Of a DNA stretch of 64,000 bases, positions 44,144-55,700 are shown one piece after another. This DNA comes from Anaeramoeba flamelloides (lineage: Eukaryota > Metamonada > Anaeramoebidae): NCBI GenBank assembly GCA_027625915.1, contig JANTQA010000070.1:9491001-9555000 (forward strand), given 5' to 3'. The stretch's first letter is position 1, and every line of letters starts with the position of its first letter. The notes beneath the pieces are model-generated. The model was not told the origin of the DNA and did no database searches. It saw only the letters and a list, made by a program, of their open reading frames with translations. A program made the translations under genes and the position numbers.

Positions 44144-46046
44144 TTATGGCCATAATCCTACGTCAGTGTAGCTGAGAGCAATTTTTTTGATAGAAAGGAT
44201 ATAGGCTGCCATTCTATAAGAAATCTTTTGGGTATTTTTAATTTCTTCAATTTGCTTGAAGGAATCTACCATTGTAGATTCAAGTCCACTGTTAACTAAA
44301 TCCTCTTCGCCTGCGCCCTGTACGATCAATCTCTTTTCATGGTCTGTGAATTTCTTACCAAATTTGCTTTCTAATTTTTCAACAAGGAGGCATTTGGAGT
44401 TTTCTTCATGTTTCTTTGTCATTCTACCAAATCGTACATGTGAAAGATTTTTCAACCATTCAAAGTAGGAAACAGTTACCCCACCTGCGTTAGCATATAA
44501 ATCTGGGACAATGATACATCCCTTTTCGTTTAAGATCCTGTCACCTTCAAATGTACATGGGCCATTGGCACCTTCTCCAATGACCTTAGCTTTGATCTTT
44601 GGTGCTGTGTCTCTGTTTATTTGGGCTTCAAGAGCACATGGAAGTAAGATATCGCAATCCATGGACATGATGTCCTCTGGGTTTGGAATGTTTTGTGCGC
44701 CTGGGAAGTTGAGGAGTGTTCCATGTTCCTGTTTGTATTTGAGCAGTGCTTCAACATCAAGGCCATTTGGATCATAAACAGCACCGTTCCATTCAGAAAC
44801 ACCAACAACCTTGGATCCACCAAGATCGTTAAAGAAGTGGGCAGCCCAATACCCAACATTACCAAGACCAGTGACAATGACTTTTTTATCTTTCAGACCA
44901 ACAGAAAGCCCAAGAGATTTGGCATTTTTTTCAACTTTCATTGCTTCACGAACAGCAAAGTAAAGCCCAAGTCCAGTGGCCTATAGAAGAAAATACACAA
45001 AACAAGAAGAAGGGAAACCACATATCAATAAAAATAGATCACAAACAACAAGAATATACAAGGTAGAAGAAGAAGGGAAACAGACAACAAAGGTTAAAAA
45101 TTGTATTTAAGGGTTAAATTGTAAAAGTTTTCAAAATATCGAAAAAATTGCGAAAAAAAGAAAAAAAAATAAAAAAAAAAAATTTACTTGAGCTCTTCCC
45201 CTGATACCTCCCTGTCTAATACCTTTTCCAGTGACAACACCGTGTCCGTTAATGTCATCGGGGTTATAAGCAGTATAGGTGTTCATGATCCAACCCATTT
45301 CTCTTGGGCCGGTTCCGTAATCTGGTGCTGGGACATCGATTGCTGGCCCAATGAATTTCTTTTGGAGTAATTCAACAGTGAATCTTCTTGTAATTCTTTG
45401 AAGTTCTTCTTCTGTGAATTTACGGTGATTGATTTTGATACCACCTTTTCCGCCCCCAAAGGGGACATCAACACAAGCACCTATTTGTATTGTAAACAAG
45501 AAGAGCACAAAATGTGTAGTTAAATTAATAAAATAAAAAAAAAAAATTAACAAAAAAGGAGAAAAAAATTGGAAAAAGAGACAAAATTAACTAAAAAAAG
45601 TTTAAGGGTGAACAAAAACAATCAAAGTGATAAAAAAAAAAAAAAATTATAAAAAGGGTCAATAAAATAAGAAAGATTCATTTACACTTGAAAGTCATTA
45701 AAGATGCTAAGGCTTCTACTTCATCTTGGCAAACGTCTTCGCTATATCTAATACCACCTTTTGTTGGGAGTTTGTGGTGAGAGTGTTGAGCACGGAAAGC
45801 TTCAATAACATGAAGATCGGACTTTCCATTTCTTGTCAAATGGATTGGGAATTTAACTGAAAGAACAACATTACATCCCTTAATATATTTTAATAAGCCT
45901 TGAGGAAGATCAGTATATTTGGCGGCTTGATCAAAATAAAGACCTACTTGTTCAAGAAAGGATGGTTCATCAGGAAGTTTGATTGAAAAAAATCTGCCTA
46001 ATGAAGTGATTGGTGATTTTTTTAAAGTGAAAAGATTCGAAAGCAT
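44144..46046 (-). CDS. GLUD: glutamate dehydrogenase, antenna-bearing hexameric type
   Basis: Converts glutamate to 2-oxoglutarate and ammonia with NAD(P). Exons (minus): 45686-46046, 45188-45480 and 44144-44980, phases 1 and 0, giving 496 residues. Start is ATG 46044-46046 ([20 protein letters not shown]), a basic, Ser/Thr/hydroxylated presequence of the kind used for mitochondria-related organelles; the mature part begins near KLPDEPSF. The substrate and catalytic region has [10 protein letters not shown] and [14 protein letters not shown], and [10 protein letters not shown] follows. The Rossmann motif is GLGNVG (two positions from the usual start). GEGANGP and [12 protein letters not shown] precede a segment [17 protein letters not shown]...[10 protein letters not shown] that aligns with the antenna of animal enzymes but is about ten residues shorter. 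Bacterial and fungal types lack this. Introns are 207 and 205 bp. No neighbour within several kilobases is functionally related. Confidence 0.95.
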
Positions 46047-46858
46047 AATCAAAATTTAGTTGAAATTGAAAAAATGTTAGATTTTAGAAAAGAGAAAAAA
46101 ATGAGTTTGGAGAATTACTTTTTTGGTTTTTCATCAAAAAGGTAAATAGCGAATAGTTTTTATTACCAAGTTATAATAAAAGGAACAAAGATTACGATCG
46201 GGTTTTAGAGTTCGAACAGTTTCTTTGTTTAATCTAAAAAAGAAAATTTTGTTATCAAGAGAACTTTTGGGAATAAAATATTCTTTTAGCTTTGCGAGCA
46301 AAGGTTTCAAATTTAAAGAGAGAAGACTAAATAGAAATGATAAAATCATTTAATTACTCTATATTCTTTGTTTGTATTGAAAAACCATAAGAATTGGTTG
46401 ATAATTGGGATTTAAAACGGGAAGAAATTTATTCAATTATTCTTGTGTTCTCTCAAAAAATTCCCTTTTAGTAAGAATTCAAAGTTTTCTCGAAAACAAT
46501 CAAGAAAAAGGCATTAAATAAAAAAATCGAGCTAAAAAATTTCGATCTATTGTTTTAAAAACTCTCTGTTGAAAGGAAAAATGGAGAAAGGGGTACTAAA
46601 AATGATAATTTAACAGCCTTGATTGACCAAATACCTCTTCTCTTTTTTTCTCCTTTTTTTTAAGTTTGGATTAAAATCACTGTTTTTTTATAATAAAAAG
46701 AGCTCAACAACTCCCATAAGAAGAACAAAAGAATTATTTGAAATGTACTTTGGTCAAACAAAGGTAATATATCTTATGATAATTTGAACTAAAGATATTT
46801 TTTATTGAACTCCAAAAATAATAAAACAAAAACATGTTTTTCAAAAAAAAAAATAACA
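46047..46858. other. upstream region of glutamate dehydrogenase
   Basis: No gene is supported. A 71-codon minus-strand frame at 46134-46349 directly upstream has no ATG-linked continuity with the dehydrogenase and matches nothing. Confidence 0.4.
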
Positions 46859-46862
46859 TTAA

Positions 46863-47417
46863 GGTTGACAACTCCTGAAATTTGCAAAAAATTATCTTAT
46901 ATTGGATGTGATTACTTATTATTTTGGCAATTAGCTGATTAATCTTGGAACTTGGTATAATTTTTAAATGCTGTTCAAAAACAGAATTATTTGAAAATTT
47001 TTTAATTTTTTTAACCAAAATTGAAATTGAAGAGTATAAGATTTAATAGGAGGGAAGGTAATTAAGAACAAAAATTTCGATTTTTAGGTTGTTGATTGAA
47101 ATTTTTCTTTTTCATTTGCCTTTTAATCAATTCACCAAAAAAAAAATAAATATTTCCTAATAAAACCAAAGATTATAAAAATTTTCAGTTGTAACCTAAA
47201 AAACACATAATTTTATAACTTGGCCTTATTGGTAATTAATCTTAAACTTTTCAATTTCAATTTTGGTTAAAAAAATTAAAAAATTTTCAAATAATTCTGT
47301 TTTTGAACAGCATTTAAAAATTATACCAAGTTCCAAGATTAATCAGCTAATTGCCAAAATAATAAGTAATCACATCCAATATAAGATAATTTTTTCAAAA
47401 TTCAGGGATGATAAACC
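46863..47417. mobile_element. TTAA-flanked long-TIR element, copy 2 (555 bp)
   Basis: Flanked by TTAA at 46859-46862 and 47418-47421. Arms of about 160 bp begin GGTTGACAACTCCTG and end GGGATGATAAACC, sharing ATCTTATATTGGATGTGAT and ATTAATCTTGGAACTTGGTA. Homologous to 10604-11182, and the two arms of this copy are more alike than the two copies are to each other. Confidence 0.85.
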
Positions 47418-47848
47418 TTAAAAAAGCCCAAAAAGGTCTATAATTGATTTAAACAAGATAATATTTAGGAATTCGTCAGAAATTTAAGTAAGGTCTTCAA
47501 ATAAAAAAAAAATTACCTTGAAAAACTTTAATGGGTGAAAAACAATAAAAAAATCTTCAAGAAAATTTAATAGCAAATCCAAAAAAAAAATTTAAGGCAT
47601 GTTAAAATTGGTAAACACAGTAAAAATCCGATTTCTAAAAAACAAACTTACTTTTAAAGCTATATTCATAATAGAATTATTGTTCAAAAATTTGATCCAT
47701 TTTTTTTTTTTTAATGAAGGTCTATAATCCTACATATTTCTGAATTATTTCAAATAATATCATTTTAAAGAAAGAAGAAAACAACCTTAAAGTCTGCAAA
47801 TGGAATTCTAGAAAATATTTTTTAATTATAAACACAAGAGTAAATATG

Positions 47849-48187
47849 TATGTTGTAAAAAATTGAGTTTTTACCATTTTAGAGATAAATAAAGAGTTAC
47901 ATTCATTTATCCAAATTTTGGTAATAGTAAATATACTATCTGATTATCTTAATAGACTAATAACAATTTTAATCAAAAAACGGTTTGGCAAAAAACAATT
48001 TTCAAATTTAAAAAAGAAAACATTTTTCAAACAAAGTATAGGTATTCGCTAAACGATTTTATATTGAAAACCCCTTTGAGATCAAAAATCAGAAGGTATT
48101 TTGTTTACTATTATCAAAATTTGGATAAATGAATGGAACTCTTTATTTATCTCTAAAATTGTAAAAACTCTAATTTTTACAACATTC
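47849..48187. mobile_element. MITE, family F copy 1 (about 340 bp)
   Basis: Ends share ATGTTGTAAAAA...GAGTTTTTAC and run inward for about 85 bp through CATTTATCCAAATTTTGGTA. Collinear with 50199-50539. No coding. Confidence 0.8.
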
Positions 48188-48261
48188 CTTATTTGCACTT
48201 GTGAAACCATCAAGTTTTATAATAAAATAGTATGAAAAAGATGCTCAATTTCAAACCGTTA

Positions 48262-48446
48262 TAGAAAGTTCAATTTTTAAGAGACATGCTTCCAACAAAA
48301 TTGTTAAAATAAAAAAAGTCTCAAATTCCAGTAGAAAATTCTCAATTTAGTAAAATAATTGGTGTAAAAAAAAATATGCTTTAGATTTGAGATTTTTTAT
48401 ACCTTAAATTTCCTTGGAAGTTTGTGTCTTAAAAGTTGAACTGACT
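48262..48446. mobile_element. TA/CAGT-type MITE, family H copy 3 (decayed)
   Basis: AAAGTTCAATTTTTAAGAGACA at the left is mirrored by TGTCTTAAAAGTTGAACTGACT at the right, with the CTCAAATT and ACCTTAAATTTCCTTGG interior of the family. More diverged than the copies at 19808 and 33545. Confidence 0.65.
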
Positions 48447-48449
48447 ATA

Positions 48450-50198
48450 TTATAAATATTTCAAACTTGAAAAAACATTCATTTTCTTGAACAAACATGG
48501 GTTTTGAATTAATTTTTTCTTATTGGTGAAAAAAAAATATGAAAAAAAAACTAAAAAAGCAATGAAAATTCTCCAAAAAGACTCTTTTAAAACATGTTAA
48601 AGGTTCAATTAAAGCTAAATAAATAGTTTTTAATTTTATTATTGTTAATCAATAATAAAAGATTGATTTTTCCGTTGGGTGTATAATCCCCATGTAACAA
48701 AAACATCATTAATGTTTATTTCAAAAGGTTAAAAATATTTTTAATCAAATAAAACAAATACAAATTAATAATTAGACTAAAAAGAAAAATAATAAATATT
48801 TCCAAAGACAATATTCCAATAAAAAAAATTTGTTGTGTATACTCCGAATATTAGTAAAAGAGAAAAATTATCTAATCTTTTCAATTCATGAAATTGAATA
48901 AATATTTATGAATAAAATAAATGATCCTTTTTTTTTTGGTGCTATCATGGTTCAGTATTTGATTTATTTCATTTTGTATTCAAAAAAAAAGTAAAGCTTT
49001 TTAATGAATTTTTTTCAGAGAAACTAGTAAAAATGATTAAAAATGATATTTCTTTATTAAAAAGGATATTTTTTTCAGTTTTCTCCTTTCAGTTTTGATT
49101 GATATATCCAAAAAAAATAAAAAAAAAAAAATAAGATTATATCTTTATTCTAAAAATTAAAAGGGAAAAAATATACTATTTTAAAAATGTAAGTATATTT
49201 TCGGAATCTTGATAAAAAACATTGTTTATTAAGATTAATTGAATCCCTCTTAAAAATAAAGTTATCTATAATATTTGAGGAATAAATATAAAAATATTTA
49301 CTCGAACCTTTGAGACTTTATGTAATATAAGTTATGTTAGAACCAAAATCCATATTTTATATAGAAAAAAAGATTTTAAACTTATCCTGAAGGAAAAAAT
49401 AAATATTGAAAATTCTCAATTTTTTTTCGAGATAATAAAATGGAAATAAAAATACCATTTATAGATTCCAAAATTTCCAAATTTCAGAACAAAACAAGTT
49501 ACTATTTAAAAAATATTTTTTTTTTACATTTATTTTCCACTTTATTTCTAAATGTATTTATTTCGTTGGCATAAACACTCTAAGATTTCCAATCGAGGTG
49601 AAAACTAAGAGTGAAAAAAGTATTTCGATTTTAGAACCTTTTCAAGGTAATTTTTGAATTTTCTTCTGGGGACTAGATAATTGTTTTGTAAAAATTGTAA
49701 AATTTGAAAAAAGTATTAGTTTACTAAATTTATTATCTGTTTTCTTAACTCAGCATTCTTTTAATTCAATAAAAGTATTTTTAGTGATAAATTTGATATT
49801 AAAATGTAGTAAATGTAGATATTTATTACTTCACTTATGAAACGCACCTTAAATTATAATTAGTTATGTAATTATTTTTATTGAAGTTCTATTATAGCAA
49901 TTTTCCAATTAAGAAAGAATATTTTTTCTATCCAGTTCTCAAATATTTTTCCAATGATTCAATTATAAATCGTAGAATAAAAACAAGATATTCTCAAGAT
50001 CATTTGATCATGATAATTTGGTATTGAGTTTTTTTAATTTGTTTCTCATTGTTTTTGAAACTTTGAGATAAAATTTATTTTTTTTTTTATTTAAAAATAA
50101 CAGTATTTAAAAACGAAATACAAAAAATGAACAATCAAATTTGAATTTTTTTTCCTAAAATAGAGTTAATTTTCAACGTTCCCCACTACTGAAAATAT
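48450..50198. other. gene-free stretch with an old repeat
   Basis: No gene. The segment 49880-50100 matches 60390-60600 in direct orientation (shared TTTTCCAATTAAGAAA, TCATTTGATC(A/T)TGATAATTT and TTTTTGAAACTTTGAGATAA). Confidence 0.6.
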
Positions 50199-50539
50199 GG
50201 AATGTTGTAAAAATAGAGTTTTTACGATTTTAGGGACAGATAAAAAGTTCCATGCATTTATCCAAATTTTGGTAATAGTAAATACCTTCTGATTCTCTCA
50301 ATAGACTAATAATAATTTTAATCAAAAAAACTGTTTGGTAAATCCCAATCTTTCAATTTTTATGAAAAAATAATTTTTTAAACAAAGAATTGTTGTTCAA
50401 AAACAATTTTATATTGGAAATCACTTCAAGTTTAAAAAGTAAAACCAATGTTTTATTTAGTTAACAAAAATTTTGATAAATTTAATAAACTCTTTATTTA
50501 TCTCTAAAATTGTATAAACTCTATTTTTTACAACATTCT
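50199..50539. mobile_element. MITE, family F copy 2
   Basis: Ends GGAATGTTGTAAAAATAG and its inverse TTTACAACATTC, and long arms as in copy 1. About 340 bp, non-coding. Confidence 0.8.
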
Positions 50540-50721
50540 ATATATACACCTTTGAAATAAGAATTCTAAGTTAGATCAATTAATAAAAGAAAAAAAAATA
50601 ATTAAAGACAAAATAAAGGGTTAAACACAATAATACTATCTTTTAGTAATATAATGGGTATTTCTTTGATTTTTCAATTATTAAAAAAATTTTCAAAATA
50701 TAGACATATTTTTGAGATCTA

Positions 50722-51200
50722 CAGTGATCAAAATAATACGTGCACAACGACTATAATCCGTGTTTCAAAATATTATACGTGCTTTTTTTTATTCTTGTAC
50801 CAAGGCAACATCCAATCTACTAACAAATAGTATACTTAAGTTCAAATCAATTTTGAATGTAAAGGTCTAGCTATTTTCAGTAAAATTTTAATTATTCATG
50901 CAAATAGTTAAAAATTTTCCATAATATACACAATTATTTTGAATTTTTTTGAGTTTTTTTGGATGATAATAATTTTCTTAAAAATATACTCTATTTTTAG
51001 AGATAAATTTTGCAATTTGATCCTTCATTTTTAGAATTTGTTTTTAAATAATAGAACTTTAAGGAACCAATACCATATTTTTTAGGGTCTATTATTGGTT
51101 TCTTTGATTGATTAATGTATTGGTCAACTATAACAAAAAAACAGGCTTTTTATTTTGAAACACTGATTATATTTTTTTGCACGCTTTATTTTGACTACAG
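50722..51200. mobile_element. Tc1/mariner-like MITE (479 bp)
   Basis: Flanked by TA at 50720-50721 and 51201-51202. Ends are C(A/T)GT(G/A)(A/G)TCAAAATAA, then (A/G)CGTGCA and a TATAATC(C/A)GTGTTTCAAAATA block, as inverted repeats. Termini and TA duplication follow the Tc1/mariner rule. No transposase remnant was seen. Confidence 0.8.
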
Positions 51201-51202
51201 TA

Positions 51203-52749
51203 CAAAACTACTTTAACAATTTCGATATGAAAATAGATTTAATTTTAATATGTTGGTTTTCTTGAAAATAATCTAATGGATTATTATTTGAAGTTTATTG
51301 GTTTCTTCTTTTGAATTGATTTTACTTTTCATTTTAATTAATGTTCCCAATTAAAAACCGTGTGAAACTTTTTTTCCACAACAATAATTTTTCTTTTTTT
51401 TTCGCTTTACAAAATTTGATTAGTTTGCTTTTATCTTCATAAAAAGAAAAAAGAAAACCAATATTATTTTTTTGAAAAATAATAAGGACTTTTGGCTATT
51501 ATTGAAAGTGAAACAGTTTTTGTTTTACGCAAATTTTTTTTTAATAAAGAAAATCGAATTTACTCATTATTTAAACACTGAGAGAAAAAGGTACTTTTTT
51601 CCAGAGTTATAAATTTTTTTCAAGTGAATAACCCCAAACAATATTTTAAATTTATTGAGTTAAACAGCAAAATTGATTACAATTAAGTTGTGTTCTTATT
51701 ATTTCCTCGTTTATTGCTTGGTTGATTCATCAAGTTTAACCATAAGGAACGAAAGTTTGTTTTTTGGAAACACTGTTTTTTTTATGTTTGAGGATTAGCG
51801 TTTTTTTATTCACAGAAACAAATTCCTAGAGATTAAAAACAAATTTTCGAATTACATATGTTAGTGTCCTGAATCAAGATTAATTTTTATTAACTTTGAA
51901 AAATAGCATATTGAAATTTTTTTAAAAAATTACTAAAGTCTAGGAATAATTTCTTGGAAAAAAATATGTGATTCATATTATATTGATCTAGCCTACATTT
52001 TAAACTCTAAAAAACACTGTGAAATTCTTTTTTCTCTCATTTTTAAAAAAAAATACTTTTTTTTGAAATAAAAAAGGGATAAATTTCAGATTGTGATTTA
52101 TTTTTCAATTCTGAAATAATCCTTTCTATTAGTAATCATAATACACTCAACAGAAGGTATTAACTTCTCACAGATATTCAAAAGAGAACACACACTACAA
52201 GCAATTTCTTTGGTAAATGTATTGAATAACACAAAAATCTAAAAATCAAAGCAAAATTGAATCTCATTGATTCTAATGCGATTATTGTCTAATAAATCAA
52301 GAAAAAATAATTTCCAATTCAATAGAACTTGACTAAAATAGCATCTCTGATTCTGTCTTGTTTTATAAAGGTTTTATTTTTCAACTTTCTAAAATTGAAA
52401 CAGTGATCTAAATTCTTCAAGAATTAAAAAGATCTTCTTCTGTATTAATCAAAAAATACTCTCTATTCACTGAATAATAACCTTACAAGTTATATTTGAA
52501 AATATTCGTTAAAAAATAATCGGAAAAAATAAAAATAAAATTAATTAATAACGGACATTTTTAAAAGAATCCAAATTAATTAATTACACAATTCAAAAAA
52601 AGAAACAATAAACCAAAACTAATTCCTATATTTTGGAATTGTTTATTCTAAAATTATAAAATTTTGTAGTCTCAAAAATTCATTTTTTTTAAGTAGTAAT
52701 TTATAAAAAATAAAATTAAACTTATTTTTTTTTATTAATAATTATTTAC
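51203..52749. other. region upstream of topoisomerase II
   Basis: About 1.5 kb of AT-rich DNA with no frame or repeat recognised. The last 100 bp before the start codon is almost pure A/T, typical of promoters here, but no defined element could be called. Confidence 0.4.
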
Positions 52750-55700
52750 ATGTCTAAAATTCTTAAAGTCAGAAACAGAATTGAAACTTCTGCAAGTGAT
52801 TTCGAAATTGAAGAGAGTTCAGCTTCGGAATCCGAAATGGAGGAGATTTCACCTCTTAAAAAAAGAAGAACAAATAAAAAAACCAAAGCTAAAAAAAACT
52901 CAACCAAAGAAAACATTACCAAAAAACCAAAAAAAGGTAAAAAGACGGTCAAAAAGAGAAACATTAAAAAGGAAAACAATTCAAATTATGAATCAGACAC
53001 GGGTAAAGAAAACAACAAAACAGACGATGAAGGATCAATTGAAAAACGATATCAAAAAAAGGTTTGTATTTTTCAAATTTTTCATTCAAATTATTTAGCT
53101 TTTGCTTTTCTTGTTTTTCAAAAAAATCATTTAATTCAAAAAAAAATAAAAAATAAATTTTAACGAATATTTTAATTTCAATAATATTAATAAAAACTCG
53201 AATAGACACCTTATGAACATATCCTCATTAGACCAGATACGTACATTGGTTCTGTCGAAAAAATCACTGATAGAATGTGGGTTTATGATGAAGGGATTGG
53301 AATGAACTTTAGGGAAATAACATATGTCCCAGGTTTATATAAAATCTTTGATGAAATTTTAGTGAATGCAGCCGATCACAAGCAAAGAGATCCTAATATG
53401 AATATGATCAAGGTAGAGATTGATCAAGAAAACAACAAATTTTCAATTTGGAATAATGGAAAAGGTATTCCTGTTGTCATTCATAAAAAAGAAAAAATGT
53501 ATATTCCTGAATTAATTTTTGGTCACCTATTAACAGGAGAAAATTTTAATGATAAGAAAAAAAAGGTAAACCTTATTCGTCTCATCCCATTCTTTTTTAT
53601 TTTTCAAATTACAACAACACCCTCTTTTTGATTGAATTCACCTTTTATTCTAAAACCCTGTGAATTTCCAACTCAAACCATCTTTGCAAACATTCTTTTC
53701 AGACTTTCTCATTTTTTCTTCATTTTGCTTTCTTTTAATTTTTTACTATTCTTGAACAACCAACCAACCAACAAACAAACAAACAAACAAACCAAAAATA
53801 GACAACTGGTGGAAGGAATGGTTATGGTGCAAAACTTTGTAATATCTTTTCAGATGAATTTATTGTGGAAACTAACGACACAAAAGAAAACAAGAGATTC
53901 TATCAAAAGTACACAAAGAACATGAGTCAAAAGGACAAACCAAAAATCAAAAAAGGATTAAAAAAAGGGTTTACTCAAATTACATTCAAACCTGATTTAT
54001 CCAAGTTTGGGATGACTGAAATGACTAAGGATATGGTGGCTCTCTATACCAAACGGGTGTATGACATTGTGGGAACCACTGGGGGCATCAAAATGAAGCT
54101 GAATGGGAAAGATCTCAAGATCAACAACTTCCAGCAATACTGCCAGTTGTATATCAATGCAAATGAAAAGAACGGGACAAAGGTACCAGTGGTTTACGAA
54201 AAGCCCCACGAAAGATGGGAAATTTTGGTTGCGCCGAGCGATGGCCAATTCCAACAGATCTCGTTTGTCAATTCAATTTGCACGTACAAGGGAGGATCAC
54301 ATGTCAAATACGTTGTTGAGCAAATCACAAAGAATCTGTCGACTGTAATCAACAATAAGAACAAAGGGGGCAAGGAAATTAAGGGATTTCAAATCAAAAA
54401 CCATTTGACTGTTTTTGCCAATTGCTTAATCGACAACCCATCATTTGACTCACAGACGAAGGAAACTTTGAATACACCCCGAAGCAAATTTGGATCGAGG
54501 TTCAAATTTTCGGAAAACTTTTTAAAAAAAGTGGAAAAATCGGGTGTCATTAAAAGTGTCTTGCTGTGGGCAAAATTCCAAGAAAGCAAGCAATTGGCCC
54601 GAAAGAACGGAGGGAAAAAAAAGAGGCTCACGGGCATGGCGAAATTGGACGACGCAAATTTAGCAGGCGGCAGATATGGGAAGGACTGTACCCTGATCTT
54701 GACAGAAGGGGATTCTGCAAAGACTCTTGCCATTTCGGGATTAGGTGTTGTTGGAAGAGACAACTATGGGGTTTTCCCACTAAGGGGCAAGCTCTTAAAT
54801 GCGCGCGAGGCAACACACAACCAACTTATGAACAACAAGGAGATTGATTCCATCATCAAAATCTTGGGGCTCAAGCAAAAGGTCGTCTACAACGAGCAAA
54901 ACATTAAAACGCTCAGGTATGGGCATCTCATGATCATGGCAGATCAAGATTTGGATGGCTCGCATATTAAGGGGCTGGTGATTAATTTCATCCATCATTT
55001 TTGGCCATCACTTTTGAAGGTCAAGGGCTTCATCCAAGAGTTTGTCACCCCCATTGTGAAGGTGACCAAGAGCAAAAAGAGTATTTGCTTTTTCACCCTG
55101 CCGGAATATTTGAAATGGAAGGAAGAAAACAATGATGGCAAAGGATGGAAAATCAAATACTACAAGGGTCTGGGTACCTCAAGTGCCACCGAGGCCAAGG
55201 AGTATTTCAGCAATTTGGATCGTCATGTCATCGATTTCAAATATGAAAACGAAGAAGATGATCAAAGCATTAATTTGGCATTTTCCAAAAAGAAAATTAA
55301 AGAAAGGAAGGAATGGTTAAAAGAAGTAAACCCCGATTTGTTTGTTGACCATTCTGAAAAGCAACTAAGTTATAAGAATTTTATCAATAAGGAACTGATT
55401 CTTTTTTCCTATGCAGATAATGTTCGATCGATTGCCTCGATGATCGACGGATTAAAACCCGGGCAAAGGAAAATTCTGTATAGTTGCTTTAAAAAAAAAT
55501 TAAACAAGGAAATTAAAGTTGCACAATTAGTCGGCTACGTTTCAGAACATTCGGCCTATCATCACGGCGAACAATCCCTGGCAAGCACGATCATCGGCAT
55601 GGCACACGATTTTGTTGGCTCAAACAATGTCAATTTGCTTAAAGGTAATGGCCAATTCGGTACAAGGCTGAAGGGCGGTAAAGATGCTGCCGCGAGCAGA

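Noticed and set aside
46134-46349. Minus-strand 71-codon frame upstream of glutamate dehydrogenase
   Set aside because: No family match, no conserved motif, and no splice link to the presequence exon.
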